NCBI RefSeq assembly: GCF_046736075.1
Contig: NZ_CP177163.1
Span: 3,100,001 to 3,164,000 of the forward strand
From: Stenotrophomonas sp046736075
Lineage (GTDB): Bacteria > Pseudomonadota > Gammaproteobacteria > Xanthomonadales > Xanthomonadaceae
Direction: 5' to 3'
Length of the DNA: 64,000 nt
The position numbers and the translations under genes were made by a program. Positions 8,261 to 17,656 of this stretch are shown here, in pieces. Below the pieces are notes generated by a model. The model did not search any database. It saw only the letters and a list, made by a program, of their open reading frames with translations, and was not told the origin of the DNA. How positions within the stretch are numbered: the first letter of the stretch is position 1; every line of letters begins with the position of its first letter.

Positions 8261-9280
8261 TCACTCGCTGTCGCTGGTGACGTCGGCGTTCTGCGTGTGG
8301 ACCTGTGCGTGTGCCGGCGCCTGTGCCTGCGGCGCGGGTCGGCCAGTGCCGCGGTTGCGGTCCCGCTGCCCGGGGGCGCCCTGGCGGGCAGGCCGTCCCG
8401 CGGATGCGTCTTCCGCGGCCGGCCGGCGTGCCGGCGGGCGTGGCGTGGACACGGGCTTGGGCACGTCGCGGCCCGGGACCTGGACCACGCGCAGCTCGTC
8501 GGTATCCAGCTGCAGCGCGGTCAGCTTGCCGCCCCACACCGCACCGGTGTCGATGGCATGCACGCCCTGGGTGATGGTCAGGCCCAGGGCCGACCAATGG
8601 CCGCACACGATCTTCAGGTCGCGCTCGACCCGGCCGGGGACTTCGAACCAGGGATACAGCCCCTGCTCCTGGGTACCCGGGGTGCCCTTGTCCTCGATGC
8701 CGATGCGGCCGCGCGGCGTGCAGTAACGCATGCGCGTGAACAGGTTGATGATGGCGCGCGAGCGGTCGTAACCGGACAGTCCCGGCGACCACGCCGGCTT
8801 GTCGCCGTACATGTTGCGGAACAGCTTGCGGTAGCCGCTGCCGTGCAGCTGCACCTCCACTTCGCGGGCGTGCTTCTCGGCCAGCTGGGTGGTCCACTTC
8901 GGCGCCAGCCCGGCGTGGATCATCATCCAGCCCAGTTCGCGGTCCACATGGGCCAGCTTCTGCAGGCGCAGCCAGTCCAGCAGGACATCGCGGTCCTCGG
9001 CCTGCACGATGCGCAGCAGGTCCGGGTTGACCTTGCGTTGTTCTTCTTCGGTACGCGCGCCCACGGCCAGCAGCGACAGGTCGTGGTTGCCAAGCACCAC
9101 CACGCTGCTGTCGCGCAGCGAATGCACCAGCCGCAGCGTTTCCAGCGACTGGCCGCCGCGGTTGACCAGGTCGCCGCAGAACCACAGCGTGTCCACCGCC
9201 GGATCGAAGCGGATTTTTTCCAGCAGCCGCTGGGTAACGTCGTAGCAGCCCTGCAGGTCGCCGATGGCCCAGACACTCAT
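8261..9280 (-). CDS. apaH: Symmetrical Ap4A hydrolase with long C-terminal tail
   Basis: Hydrolyses diadenosine tetraphosphate to two ADP. It is a calcineurin-type metallophosphoesterase with the motifs GDLQGC (residues 7-12), GDLVNRG near 37 and GNHD near 71. The catalytic domain ends around residue 273, close to the normal ~280. It is followed by about 66 residues rich in Pro, Arg, Ala and Gln, predicted disordered, giving 339 residues in total. Last gene of the lptD-surA-pdxA-rsmA-apaG-apaH operon, 13 bases after apaG. In E. coli ApaH also removes Np4 caps from RNA. Confidence 0.95.
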   Translation of the reverse strand: MSVWAIGDLQGCYDVTQRLLEKIRFDPAVDTLWFCGDLVNRGGQSLETLRLVHSLRDSSVVVLGNHDLSLLAVGARTEEEQRKVNPDLLRIVQAEDRDVLLDWLRLQKLAHVDRELGWMMIHAGLAPKWTTQLAEKHAREVEVQLHGSGYRKLFRNMYGDKPAWSPGLSGYDRSRAIINLFTRMRYCTPRGRIGIEDKGTPGTQEQGLYPWFEVPGRVERDLKIVCGHWSALGLTITQGVHAIDTGAVWGGKLTALQLDTDELRVVQVPGRDVPKPVSTPRPPARRPAAEDASAGRPARQGAPGQRDRNRGTGRPAPQAQAPAHAQVHTQNADVTSDSE

Positions 9281-9293
9281 GCGCGCGCCTCCA

Positions 9294-9677
9294 TCAGTGC
9301 AATGTGCGCGGAACGGTCAATACGAACGGCGCGATCGGTGCGGCGAACTCGGTGCCGTCGTCGGCCACCATGTCGTAGTGCCCCTGCATCGTGCCGTGTT
9401 CAGTTTCCAGCATGACACCGGAGGTGTAACGGAAGTCTTCACCCGGGCGCAGGCGCGGCTGCTCGCCGATCACGCCATCGCCGTCCACATGCTCGATGCG
9501 GCCGTTGGCGTCAGTGATGCGCCAGTGCCGCGCCACCAGCCGGGCGGCGATGCGGCCCTGGTTGTGGATGCGGATCGTGTAGGCGAACGCATAGCGCCCG
9601 TCCTCCGGCGTGGACTGGTCGTCGAGAAAGCGCGGAGCGACCTCGACCGAGATCGCATAGTTTGCAGCGTCGTTCAT
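9294..9677 (-). CDS. apaG: ApaG protein
   Basis: Small protein (127 residues) of the ApaG/DUF525 family, a fibronectin-III-like beta sandwich. Recognised by YAFAYTIRIHNQG near 29-41, ARHWRITDANG, and GEQPRLRPGEDFRYTSG. Its biochemical role is unclear; the family is linked to divalent cation or phosphate sensing. It lies between rsmA and apaH, its standard place in gammaproteobacteria. Confidence 0.95.
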   Translation of the reverse strand: MNDAANYAISVEVAPRFLDDQSTPEDGRYAFAYTIRIHNQGRIAARLVARHWRITDANGRIEHVDGDGVIGEQPRLRPGEDFRYTSGVMLETEHGTMQGHYDMVADDGTEFAAPIAPFVLTVPRTLH

Positions 9678-9723
9678 GCAGGCAGTTTAGAGGGTGTTGT
9701 GCAGGTTGAGGTGAGCGCAGCGC

Positions 9724-10557
9724 TCAACCCTGGGGCGCGTCGTCGCCGTCGAGGTGCGGAACGTTGGCCAGCGCGATGAACTGCGCCACCTCCAGCTGTT
9801 CGGCACGCGCATCGCTGCGCACGCCGGCGGCCTCGAACTGTGCGGCACTGACCACGTTGCTGAGCGCGTTGCGCAGGGTCTTGCGGCGCTGCCCGAAGGC
9901 GGCCCGGACCACGTCGGCGAAGCGCTTGCGATCGAGGATGCCGACCGTGGCGGGATCGCGCGGCACCAGCCGCACCACGGCCGAATCCACTTTCGGCGGC
10001 GGCCGGAACGCACCCGGCGGCACCACGAACAGCGAGGTCACCCTGCACCAGGCCTGCAGCATCACGCTGAGCCGGCCATACACCTTGCTGCCCGGTTCGG
10101 CGGCCATGCGGTCCACCACTTCCTTCTGCAGCATGAAGTGCATGTCGCGGATCACCGCCGCGTGCTCCATCGCATGGAACAGGATCGGCGAGGAGATGTT
10201 GTACGGCAGGTTGCCGACCAGGCGGATCTGCCCGCCGTCGGCCAGTTCGGTGAAGTCCACCTGCAGCACGTCGCGGTGCACGATGGTCAGCTCGCCGAGC
10301 GGCGCGGCGGCCGCGGTGAGCGGGGCGATCAGGTCGCGGTCGAACTCGATCACGGTCAGGCGCGGGTGGCGACGCAGCAGCGGCAACGTGATCGCGCCCT
10401 GGCCCGGGCCGATCTCGACCAGGCGGTCGTCGTCCTTGGGGTTCACGGCCAGCACGATCTTGTCGATGTAGCTGCGATCGGCCAGGAAGTGCTGGCCGAG
10501 CTGCTTTTTGGCCGGCGCGGTGAACCCGGCGGCGGAGGGGGAATACGGGGAAGTCAT
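9724..10557 (-). CDS. rsmA: 16S rRNA dimethyladenosine transferase
   Basis: Methylates the two adjacent adenosines in the 3' terminal hairpin of 16S rRNA (A1518, A1519), a late step in 30S maturation; loss gives kasugamycin resistance. 277 residues: KKQLGQHFL near 17, SAM-binding VEIGPGQGAITLPL near 48, and catalytic NLPYNISSPILF near 116. ATGA overlap with pdxA shows coupling. Confidence 0.97.
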   Translation of the reverse strand: MTSPYSPSAAGFTAPAKKQLGQHFLADRSYIDKIVLAVNPKDDDRLVEIGPGQGAITLPLLRRHPRLTVIEFDRDLIAPLTAAAAPLGELTIVHRDVLQVDFTELADGGQIRLVGNLPYNISSPILFHAMEHAAVIRDMHFMLQKEVVDRMAAEPGSKVYGRLSVMLQAWCRVTSLFVVPPGAFRPPPKVDSAVVRLVPRDPATVGILDRKRFADVVRAAFGQRRKTLRNALSNVVSAAQFEAAGVRSDARAEQLEVAQFIALANVPHLDGDDAPQG

Positions 10558-11534
10558 GGCACCAGTTTACGTTGGCGCGCCAGCCGGGCACACAGGGACG
10601 TGGCGGCAAGCAGGCTGGAGGGATCGGCGATGCCCCGGCCGGCCAGGTCCAGCGCGGTGCCGTGATCGACCGCCACGCGCGGATAGGGCAGGCCCAGGGT
10701 GATGTTGACGGCCTGTTCGAAGCCGCTGTACTTGAGCACCGGCAGCCCCTGGTCGTGGTACATGGCCAGCACGGTGTCGAATCCGGCCAGCTTGGCCGGC
10801 AGGAACGCGGTGTCGGCCGGCAACGGACCAATCAGGTCCATGCCCTGCGCCCGCAGCTGGTCCAGCAGCGGGATGATCAGGTCCAGCTCCTCGCGGCCGA
10901 GGTGCCCGTCCTCGCCGGCGTGCGGGTTCAGCCCGAGCACGGCGATACGCGGCGCGGCGATGCTGAACTCGCGGCGCAGGGCGGCGTGTACGGTGTGCAG
11001 GGTGCGCGCCAGCCCCTCGGCGGTGATCGCATCGGCGACCGCGCGCAGGGGCAGGTGGGTGGTGGCCAGGGCCACGCGCACGATGTCGTTGGCCAGCATC
11101 ATCACCACCTCCACCCCGGCCTGGTCGGCCAGCAGTTCGGTGGTGCCGCTGTAGGCGATGCCGCCCTGGTTGATCACCGCCTTGTGTACCGGGCCGGTGA
11201 CCACGCCGTCCAGGCGGCCGTCCAGGCAGGCCTGGCCGGCCTGGAGCAGGGCACCGATCACCGCACCGGCATTGGCCGGTTCCGGTGCGCCGAAGCGCGA
11301 CGGGGCGGTGTTGCGCACCTCGCACAACGGCAGATCGCCCGGCTGGCGGGCGATGGCGTCTTCAGGCAGCAGCTGCAGGGGCAGCGAAAGTGCCGCTGCC
11401 GCCGCCCGCAGGGTGTCCGGGTCGGCGAAGGCGAGCAGCCGGCAATCAGTGCGCGGCTGCTGGATGAGGCGGAGGCAGAGTTCCGGACCGATCCCGGCCG
11501 GCTCGCCCGGTACCAGCGCGAGCTGCGGGATCAT
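10554..11534 (-). CDS. pdxA: 4-hydroxythreonine-4-phosphate dehydrogenase
   Basis: NAD-dependent oxidation of 4-phosphohydroxy-L-threonine in the DXP-dependent pathway to pyridoxal phosphate. 326 residues: GEPAGIGPEL near 8-17, the metal-binding GLNPHAGEDG, and MYHDQGLPVLK near 273. Three bases downstream of surA and overlapping rsmA by four, the conserved order. Confidence 0.97.
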   Translation of the reverse strand: MIPQLALVPGEPAGIGPELCLRLIQQPRTDCRLLAFADPDTLRAAAAALSLPLQLLPEDAIARQPGDLPLCEVRNTAPSRFGAPEPANAGAVIGALLQAGQACLDGRLDGVVTGPVHKAVINQGGIAYSGTTELLADQAGVEVVMMLANDIVRVALATTHLPLRAVADAITAEGLARTLHTVHAALRREFSIAAPRIAVLGLNPHAGEDGHLGREELDLIIPLLDQLRAQGMDLIGPLPADTAFLPAKLAGFDTVLAMYHDQGLPVLKYSGFEQAVNITLGLPYPRVAVDHGTALDLAGRGIADPSSLLAATSLCARLARQRKLVP

Positions 11535-11537
11535 CGA

Positions 11538-12884
11538 TCAGGACTGCGGCGGGGTGGCGGTGTTTTCCGCCCGGTCGCCGCTGCGGAAGCTGACGTAGGC
11601 TTCGCCGCGCAGTTCCTGCAGGAAGCGGTTGTACTCTTCCTCCAGCTTGCGACGGCCGATCGTTTCACGGACCTGCGCACGCTGGTTGTCGTTGGTGGCA
11701 TCGGTCTGGCGGGTCGCCACACGCTGCACGATGTGCCAGCCGGCGTCGGTACGGAAGGCCTGGCTCACGCCGCCATCGGCGACGCTTTCAACCTGGCGAC
11801 CGAAGTCCGGGCCGAAGGCATCGGCCGGGAACCAGCCCAGATCGCCGCCCTGGCCCTTGCTGTTGTTGTCTTCGGAGGCTTCCTTGGCCACGGCCTGGAA
11901 GTCTGCGCCACCCGTGATGCGGGCACGCAGCGTCTCGATCTTGGCCTTGGCCGCGGCGTTGTCCTGCTGGTCGTTCACGCGCACCAGGATGTGGCGGGCG
12001 TGGTACTCGGTAACGGTGTTGCCGGTACCGGCCGTTGCATTGGCGTCGCGCACTTCCACCAGCTTCAGCAGCTGGAAGCCGCTCGGGCCGCGCAGCGGGC
12101 CGATCACGTCGCCGGCCTTCATCTGGCCCATCATCTGCGCGAACGCATTGGGGATTTCATCCAGCGTACGCCAGCCCAGGTCGCCGCCTTCCAGCGCGTT
12201 GGGGCTGTCGGAATAGCGCACGGCGGCGGCGTTGAAGTCCAGCTCGCCCTTGTCCAGCAACGCCTTCACGCCGTCGGCCTTCTTCTGGCCGGTGGCGATC
12301 TGGTCGGCATTGGCGCCTTCGGGCAGGCCGATCAGGATGTGGGCCAGGTGGTACTGGGTACCGACCGTGGCCTGCTGCTTCAGCGCGGCATCCACTTCGC
12401 CCTCGCTGACGCTGATACGGCTCTGGGCGAAGCTCTGGCGCAGGCGCTGCACGGTGATTTCATCGCGCACCGAGGCACGGAAGTCGTTGAAATCAATACC
12501 GTCCTTGGCCAGGCGCTGGCGCAGGGCATCCAGGTTGGAGCCGTTCTGCTGGGCGATCGCGTTCAGGGCCTGGTTCAGTTCCTGGTCGCTGATCTTGATG
12601 CCGCTGCTTTCGGCGCGGGCGACCTGCAGCTTGACCAGGACCAGTCGTTCCAGCACCTGGCGGCTGAGCACGTCATCCGGCGGCAGCTGGGCCTCACGGC
12701 CGGCGTACTGGGCCTTGATGTTCTGGATCGCACGGTCCAGTTCGCTCTGCAGCACGACATCTTCGTCGACCACGGCAGCGATTCGATCCAGCGGCTGGCT
12801 CTGCTGGGCCAGGACCTGCAACGGCACCGATGCGGTGGACACCGCCAGCAGGGAAGCGAGAAGAACGGGAAGGGTCTTGGTCAT
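11538..12884 (-). CDS. surA: Periplasmic peptidyl-prolyl isomerase and outer-membrane protein chaperone
   Basis: SurA escorts unfolded beta-barrel proteins, including LptD, across the periplasm. 448 residues: signal peptide (ending VLAQ near 27), N-terminal chaperone domain starting LDRIAAVVDEDVVLQSEL, and two parvulin domains, seen from YHLAHILIGLPEG and YHARHILVRVNDQ. The ATG at 12884 overlaps the lptD stop by four bases, so LptD and its chaperone are made from coupled genes. Confidence 0.96.
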   Translation of the reverse strand: MTKTLPVLLASLLAVSTASVPLQVLAQQSQPLDRIAAVVDEDVVLQSELDRAIQNIKAQYAGREAQLPPDDVLSRQVLERLVLVKLQVARAESSGIKISDQELNQALNAIAQQNGSNLDALRQRLAKDGIDFNDFRASVRDEITVQRLRQSFAQSRISVSEGEVDAALKQQATVGTQYHLAHILIGLPEGANADQIATGQKKADGVKALLDKGELDFNAAAVRYSDSPNALEGGDLGWRTLDEIPNAFAQMMGQMKAGDVIGPLRGPSGFQLLKLVEVRDANATAGTGNTVTEYHARHILVRVNDQQDNAAAKAKIETLRARITGGADFQAVAKEASEDNNSKGQGGDLGWFPADAFGPDFGRQVESVADGGVSQAFRTDAGWHIVQRVATRQTDATNDNQRAQVRETIGRRKLEEEYNRFLQELRGEAYVSFRSGDRAENTATPPQS

Positions 12885-15328
12885 GGGATCTGGTTCGGAT
12901 CGTAGTCGTCCCGCGACGCGCCGGTGTTGCTGGGCGGCACGAGATACAGGTCGTCGCGGTAATAGCCGAGAATAGCACGGCGCAAGGTGCGGTCCGTGTT
13001 CTGGCCGATGGAGCTCAGGCCCTTGAGCACGAACTCGATCTGGAAGGAGTTGTTCAGCTCGCCCTCGCGGTTGCGCACGTAGCGGCGGGCCACGGCACGC
13101 ACGGCCAGGCAGCAGCTGTCCCACTGCACGCCACCGATGATTTCCAGCGGGGCGCTGTCCTTGATCGAGTAGTAGTAACGGCCGACCAGGCTCCAGCGCT
13201 CATTGATGGGGTACAGGAAGGACAGGTCGGCCTGTTCCAGCAGCGTGCGGTCGAAGCGGGTCGCGGTGTTCGACGCCTGCGGATTCAGGCGGCTTCTGTA
13301 GCTCAGGTTGATGATGCCGTCGTTGGACATCAGGTAGCGCGCACGCACGCTGGCCAGGTCTTCGCGCTTGTACTTGGGATCCCACTGGTAGGTGGCGCCC
13401 AAGGTCCAGCGGTCGTTGATGGCGTAGTTGCCGTCGGCCACCCAGGCCGATTTGCCCTTCTCGACCGGGGTCTCGCTGCTGTTGAGGGTCACCCGCGAAT
13501 CATCGAAATACAGGATCTGGCCGATGCTGCCGGAGAAGCGTTCCTTGCCGGTCTCCTGATCGATGAAGCGGGTGCTCAGTGCCATCGTCAGCTGGTTGGC
13601 ATCGTTCTGGCGGTCGGCGCCGGAGTAGCGCGAGTCGCGGAACAGCTGGCCCCAGCTGAAAGTGAAATCGCGGGTATCGAAGACCGGCAGGTCGCTCTGG
13701 TCGCGGTAGGGCGTACGCAGGTAGAACAGGCGCGGTTCCAGCGTGTGCAGGAAGCGGGTGCCGCCGATGGTGGTCTCGCGGTCGAAGAACAGGCCGGCGT
13801 CGATCGTGCCGATCGGCAGGCTGCGGCTGGGCGAGGTGTTGCCGCGCAGCTGCTCGGGGGTGGCAACCGCCAACTGTTCCGGGGTCAACTGGCTGCGGCG
13901 GATGTCGTCGGCCAGTCCGCGCTCCAGGTCGTAGGCGGTGTAGCGGTAGGCCAGGGTCGGGGTGACGTACCAGGCCGCGCCGCTGAACGGCATGGAGACG
14001 TACGGCTTGAGGTCGATGCGCGAGCCGCCGTCCATGCGGGTGGTCACGCCGTTGCGTTCGTACTCCTGGTCGGCACCGAACTTCTGGTGGACATCGTCGT
14101 GGGTGAAGCGCACGGCTTCGGCGTAGACGCCGGTCTCCAGCCACGGCAGCAGCGGCTTGTCCCAGTTGACGTACAGGCGCGGCTGGCGCGAATACGGCAG
14201 GGCCGCTTCGGTCAACGTGTAGTCGGTGAGCTGCCAGTAGTCGGCCATCAGCCCGGCGGACCAGGTTTCCCCGGTGCCGTACACGCCGACCTGGCTCTGC
14301 AGGCTGGAGGTGGTCACGCCGAGCAGCTTGTTGGAGAAGTCCTCCATGTACCGTTCGTCGCTGACCCAGGCCATGCTTGCCCGGGCCTGCCACTGCTTGT
14401 TGACGTTGTGGTAACCGGTGTACTCGACGCGGCCACGGTCCTTGTCGCGCAGCTTGTCGTTGGGCAGGTAGCCGGTCAGCAGTTCGCCACGGCCGCCGCC
14501 GTACAGATAGCGGAACTCGTTGTCGAGCATGAAACCGCGCTTGCTCATGTAGCGCGGCATCAGGGTGTCGTCGTAATTGGGCGCCAGGTTCAGGTAGATC
14601 GGCTGGGTGTAGTCGAAGCCGTTGCGCCCGGACAGGCCAAGCTGCGGGTACAGCAGGCCGGTCTGGCGCCGGTCGTCGATCGGGAACTTGAAGTACGGCG
14701 CCCACAGCACCGGGACCTTGCCGATGCGCAGGACCGCATTGCGCGCGGTGCCGAAGCCCTCGTCGTTGTCCACTTCGATCTGCGGTGCCGACAGCTTCCA
14801 CACCGGCTGCGACGGATCGCAGGTGGTGTAGGTGGAGCGGTGCATCTGCCCCACGGCGCCCTGCAGGTCGATCGATTCGGCGCCGCCATTGCCGCGGCGC
14901 GACACCAGCTGGTACTGGATGTCGGAAATCTTGTGGGTGTCCGCTTCCTGGTTGCCTTCGGCCCGCTTGGCGACCATGCGGATCGAGGAGTCCTGGTAGC
15001 GGACGTTGCCCTCGGCGATGTAATTGCCGCTTTCGGTATCGAAGCTCAGGTGGTCGGTGCCCAGGAACTGGTCGCCGCGCTTGAGTGCGACGTTGCCCTG
15101 GTACTGCGGCACCGTCGAGGTCCCGGTCAGCTGGTCGCCCTCGATGTCGGTGGGCTGCTGGTCGCGCGTGGCGGCCGCGGCCTTGTCGGCTTTGGGAGCA
15201 TCGTTGAAGACGGGCAGCACGTCAGTGGCCGGGCACAGGCCCCAGCTCACCGGCTTTTCGTCGGCCAAAGCCGGCAGGCAGATGGCGATGCTGAGGGGGA
15301 GAGGCAGCAGGCGGAGGGCTCGGCGCAC
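12881..15328 (-). CDS. lptD: LPS-assembly outer membrane protein
   Basis: Outer-membrane beta barrel that, with LptE, inserts lipopolysaccharide into the outer leaflet. From GTG at 15328 it is 815 residues beginning with a clean signal peptide (ending ALA); a TTG 20 codons further upstream (15388) would add a basic leader and is less likely. An OstA/LptA-like jellyroll domain (about residues 35-170, with QYQGNVALKRGDQ and AEGNVRYQDSSIRM) precedes the barrel. Cysteines for the inter-domain disulfides are present in WGLCP, TTCDP and the late SCCLA pair. First gene of the operon ending in apaH. Confidence 0.95.
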   Translation of the reverse strand: MRRALRLLPLPLSIAICLPALADEKPVSWGLCPATDVLPVFNDAPKADKAAAATRDQQPTDIEGDQLTGTSTVPQYQGNVALKRGDQFLGTDHLSFDTESGNYIAEGNVRYQDSSIRMVAKRAEGNQEADTHKISDIQYQLVSRRGNGGAESIDLQGAVGQMHRSTYTTCDPSQPVWKLSAPQIEVDNDEGFGTARNAVLRIGKVPVLWAPYFKFPIDDRRQTGLLYPQLGLSGRNGFDYTQPIYLNLAPNYDDTLMPRYMSKRGFMLDNEFRYLYGGGRGELLTGYLPNDKLRDKDRGRVEYTGYHNVNKQWQARASMAWVSDERYMEDFSNKLLGVTTSSLQSQVGVYGTGETWSAGLMADYWQLTDYTLTEAALPYSRQPRLYVNWDKPLLPWLETGVYAEAVRFTHDDVHQKFGADQEYERNGVTTRMDGGSRIDLKPYVSMPFSGAAWYVTPTLAYRYTAYDLERGLADDIRRSQLTPEQLAVATPEQLRGNTSPSRSLPIGTIDAGLFFDRETTIGGTRFLHTLEPRLFYLRTPYRDQSDLPVFDTRDFTFSWGQLFRDSRYSGADRQNDANQLTMALSTRFIDQETGKERFSGSIGQILYFDDSRVTLNSSETPVEKGKSAWVADGNYAINDRWTLGATYQWDPKYKREDLASVRARYLMSNDGIINLSYRSRLNPQASNTATRFDRTLLEQADLSFLYPINERWSLVGRYYYSIKDSAPLEIIGGVQWDSCCLAVRAVARRYVRNREGELNNSFQIEFVLKGLSSIGQNTDRTLRRAILGYYRDDLYLVPPSNTGASRDDYDPNQIP

Positions 15329-15444
15329 GCGGTATCGGATTCGGACGAAAACGGACCGTAGCTTGCCCCATCCCTTGCATAGGGGCAATGAAGGCGGTCG
15401 GCGACAAGGGGGCCGGGTTCAGCGCCGGCCCGGATTGCGCAGGC

Positions 15445-16356
15445 TCAGCGCAGCGCGCCGACGTGGGCCACGCTGCATTCGGCCAGCGCCTGGAGGTCGT
15501 AACCGCCCTCCAGCATGGAGACCACCCGGCCACCGCCGTGGCGGCGCGCCAGGGTGTGCAGTTCGGCGGTGATCCAGGCGAAATCCTCGGTTTCCAGCAT
15601 CAGGTCGGCCTGCGGATCGCGCATGTGCGCGTCGAAGCCGGCCGAGATCAGCAGCAGCTGCGGGCGGAAATCGTCGATCGCCGGCAGCATCTCGTCGGCC
15701 CAGGTATTGCGGAAGCGGAAGCCGCCACTGCCCGGGGGCAGCAGGATGTTGAGCAGGTTGCCGGCGCCGCGGTCGCGGCGCAGCCCCGAGTTCGGGAACA
15801 GCCCGGCCTGGTGGGTGCTGTAGTAGGCCACCCCCGGATCGGCGACGAAGATGTCCTGGGTGCCGTTGCCGTGGTGGACGTCGAAATCGACGATGGCGAT
15901 GCGTTCCAGCCCGTAGCGATCGCGTGCATAGGCGGCGGCGATGGCGATGTTGTTGAACAGACAGAAGCCCATCGCGGTGGTCGCGGTGGCATGGTGGCCC
16001 GGCGGGCGGACCGCACAGAAGGCCACCGGGTCCTCGCCCAGCATCACCGCATCGACGGCGGCGACGCCGGCCCCGGCCGCGTGCAGCGCCGCGCTGGCCG
16101 AGCCGGGCGAGGTCATGGTGTCCATGTCGAGCAGCCGCAGGGGCTCGGTCTGCGCCTGCAGGACCAGGTCGATCAGTTCATTGTCGTGGACGCGGGCCAG
16201 CTCACCCAGCTTGGCCGGCGGGGCCTGGCGCCAGTCGAGCTGCCCCGGGAAGGCCGCTTCCAGTGCATCGAGGACCACCTGCAGGCGCCGGGGGCATTCG
16301 GGGTGGCCGGGGCCGGGATCGTGTTGCAGACAGGCGGGATGGGTGAAAACCAGCAT
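15445..16356 (-). CDS. Histone-deacetylase-family hydrolase
   Basis: Zinc-dependent deacetylase of the class II HDAC/acetoin-utilisation/acetylpolyamine amidohydrolase family, 303 residues. Motifs: HPECPRRL near 19, RPPGHHA near 122 (catalytic His pair), and the zinc ligands in DFDVHHGNGTQ near 160 and SAGFDAH near 245. Bacterial members remove acetyl groups from polyamines, small molecules or protein lysines; the substrate here is not determinable. It follows the cobalamin adenosyltransferase gene closely on the same strand. Confidence 0.9.
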   Translation of the reverse strand: MLVFTHPACLQHDPGPGHPECPRRLQVVLDALEAAFPGQLDWRQAPPAKLGELARVHDNELIDLVLQAQTEPLRLLDMDTMTSPGSASAALHAAGAGVAAVDAVMLGEDPVAFCAVRPPGHHATATTAMGFCLFNNIAIAAAYARDRYGLERIAIVDFDVHHGNGTQDIFVADPGVAYYSTHQAGLFPNSGLRRDRGAGNLLNILLPPGSGGFRFRNTWADEMLPAIDDFRPQLLLISAGFDAHMRDPQADLMLETEDFAWITAELHTLARRHGGGRVVSMLEGGYDLQALAECSVAHVGALR

Positions 16357-16380
16357 GCGGGCAGGGGTTCCGGTAGGGGC

Positions 16381-16935
16381 TCAGGCGTGCCGGCGCTCGT
16401 GGCGCCACAGCACATCGCCCTGGCCATCGGCGCGCGCCAGCACGCGCGCCAGCACGAACAGCAGGTCCGACAGGCGGTTGAGGTAGCCGATCGCTTCGCT
16501 CCGCACCGGCTCCAGGGCGGCCAGGGTGACCGTCTCGCGTTCGGCACGGCGCACGATGGTGCGGGCCAGGTGGCAGCGTGCGGCGGCCTCGCCACCGGCC
16601 GGCAGGATGAACTCCTTCAGGGCGGGCAGGTCGGCGTTGAAATGATCCAGCCGGGCCTCCAGCGCCTCGATGTCGGCGGCATGGATGGCGGCATGGCCGG
16701 GGATGCACAGCTCGCCGCCGAGGTCGAACAGCTGGTGCTGGATCGTGGTCAGCAGCGCGCGGACGTCGGCCGGCAGTTCCACCGCCAGCAGCACGCCCAG
16801 CGCCGAGTTGGCCTCGTCCACCGTGCCGTAGGCCTGGACCCGGGCGGCATCCTTGGGCACACGGCTACCATCACCCAGGCCGGTGCTGCCATCGTCACCG
16901 GTACGCGTATAGATGCGGGAAAGGCGATTGCCCAC
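16381..16935 (-). CDS. PduO-type cob(I)alamin adenosyltransferase
   Basis: Transfers adenosyl from ATP to cob(I)alamin to make coenzyme B12. 184 residues from GTG at 16935, which has GGAG about six bases upstream. The ATP-binding N-terminus IYTRTGDDGSTGL is the family signature; YGTVDEANSALG and the C-terminal RSEAIGYLNRLSDLLFVLARV also match PduO/MMAB. No B12-dependent enzyme is encoded in the window. It sits just downstream of a small membrane protein that may belong to B12 uptake. Confidence 0.92.
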   Translation of the reverse strand: MGNRLSRIYTRTGDDGSTGLGDGSRVPKDAARVQAYGTVDEANSALGVLLAVELPADVRALLTTIQHQLFDLGGELCIPGHAAIHAADIEALEARLDHFNADLPALKEFILPAGGEAAARCHLARTIVRRAERETVTLAALEPVRSEAIGYLNRLSDLLFVLARVLARADGQGDVLWRHERRHA

Positions 16936-16949
16936 GGCGGCTCCAGCGC

Positions 16950-17534
16950 TCAGTGCAGGATGTCGCGGCGCGCCTGCAGCAGCTTGGCCACCTGTTCGGT
17001 GGCCAGCTGCAGCGCGGCGGCCAGGCCGACGTAGATCGCGGCGGTACGCAGGTAGGGCAGGTACCAGTCGCCGTAGTTGCTGGCCCAGCCGGCCACGGTG
17101 GGCACGGGGACGTTGGCGCTGGTCCAGTAGAAGCCGCCCTGCGCGAACAGGTGGCACACCGCCACCGCGGCCACCAGCAGCAGCGCGCCCTTGCCCAGCG
17201 CCGTCCAGCTGGCGCCGTGGTAGTGCTGGCGCAGCAGCATGCCGCCGGCCCACAGGGCGAAATAGGCCGGCAGCAGCATCCAGGTGCCCGGCGAGACGCA
17301 GTAATGCTGCAGGTAGGCCATGCCGGCGCTGCGGATCACCAGCACGTCCACCAGCAGCGCCAGCGCCATCAGCAGCGGGAACGCCCAGCGCGTCCACGCG
17401 CGCAGGTAGAAGCCGCCCAGGAAGAACACCGCCCACGACGCATCGGGAATCGCGGCGAAGTGATTGACCCGGGTGGCCGCCATGAGCAGCACGAGCACGG
17501 ACAGGACGAAGGCGCGTTGAGCGGTGGAAGTCAT
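16950..17534 (-). CDS. Membrane protein, DUF6580/BtuN-like
   Basis: Hydrophobic protein of 194 residues with about five membrane segments, starting at ATG 17534 (another ATG lies ten codons upstream). The conserved-looking stretch is AATRVNHFAAIPDASWAVFFLGGFYL in pieces, followed by a Cys/His-containing loop. It resembles the DUF6580 family of putative S-component-like transport proteins and the uncharacterised BtuN associated with B12 uptake. The gene next to it encodes a cobalamin adenosyltransferase, which fits a corrinoid-related role; this is inference from resemblance and context. No B12 riboswitch is seen upstream. Confidence 0.6.
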   Translation of the reverse strand: MTSTAQRAFVLSVLVLLMAATRVNHFAAIPDASWAVFFLGGFYLRAWTRWAFPLLMALALLVDVLVIRSAGMAYLQHYCVSPGTWMLLPAYFALWAGGMLLRQHYHGASWTALGKGALLLVAAVAVCHLFAQGGFYWTSANVPVPTVAGWASNYGDWYLPYLRTAAIYVGLAAALQLATEQVAKLLQARRDILH

Positions 17535-17656
17535 GGCGGCGACGGGTGGGGATTCAGCGTCCATTCTAGCCCTGCCCCGGCCCGGCCGGGCGCACCGGCC
17601 ACGGCGCCGGCCGCAGCGGGGCGGCGCGGATCGCGGTGGCCGCTTATCATGGCGGC

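Noticed and set aside
12830..15361. Long open frame opposite lptD (about 840 codons)
   Set aside because: High GC leaves antisense frames open; lptD on the other strand is a clear family member with operon context.
17565..17656. Possible B12 riboswitch near the adenosyltransferase
   Set aside because: The gap is only about 90 bases and shows no B12-box-like sequence.
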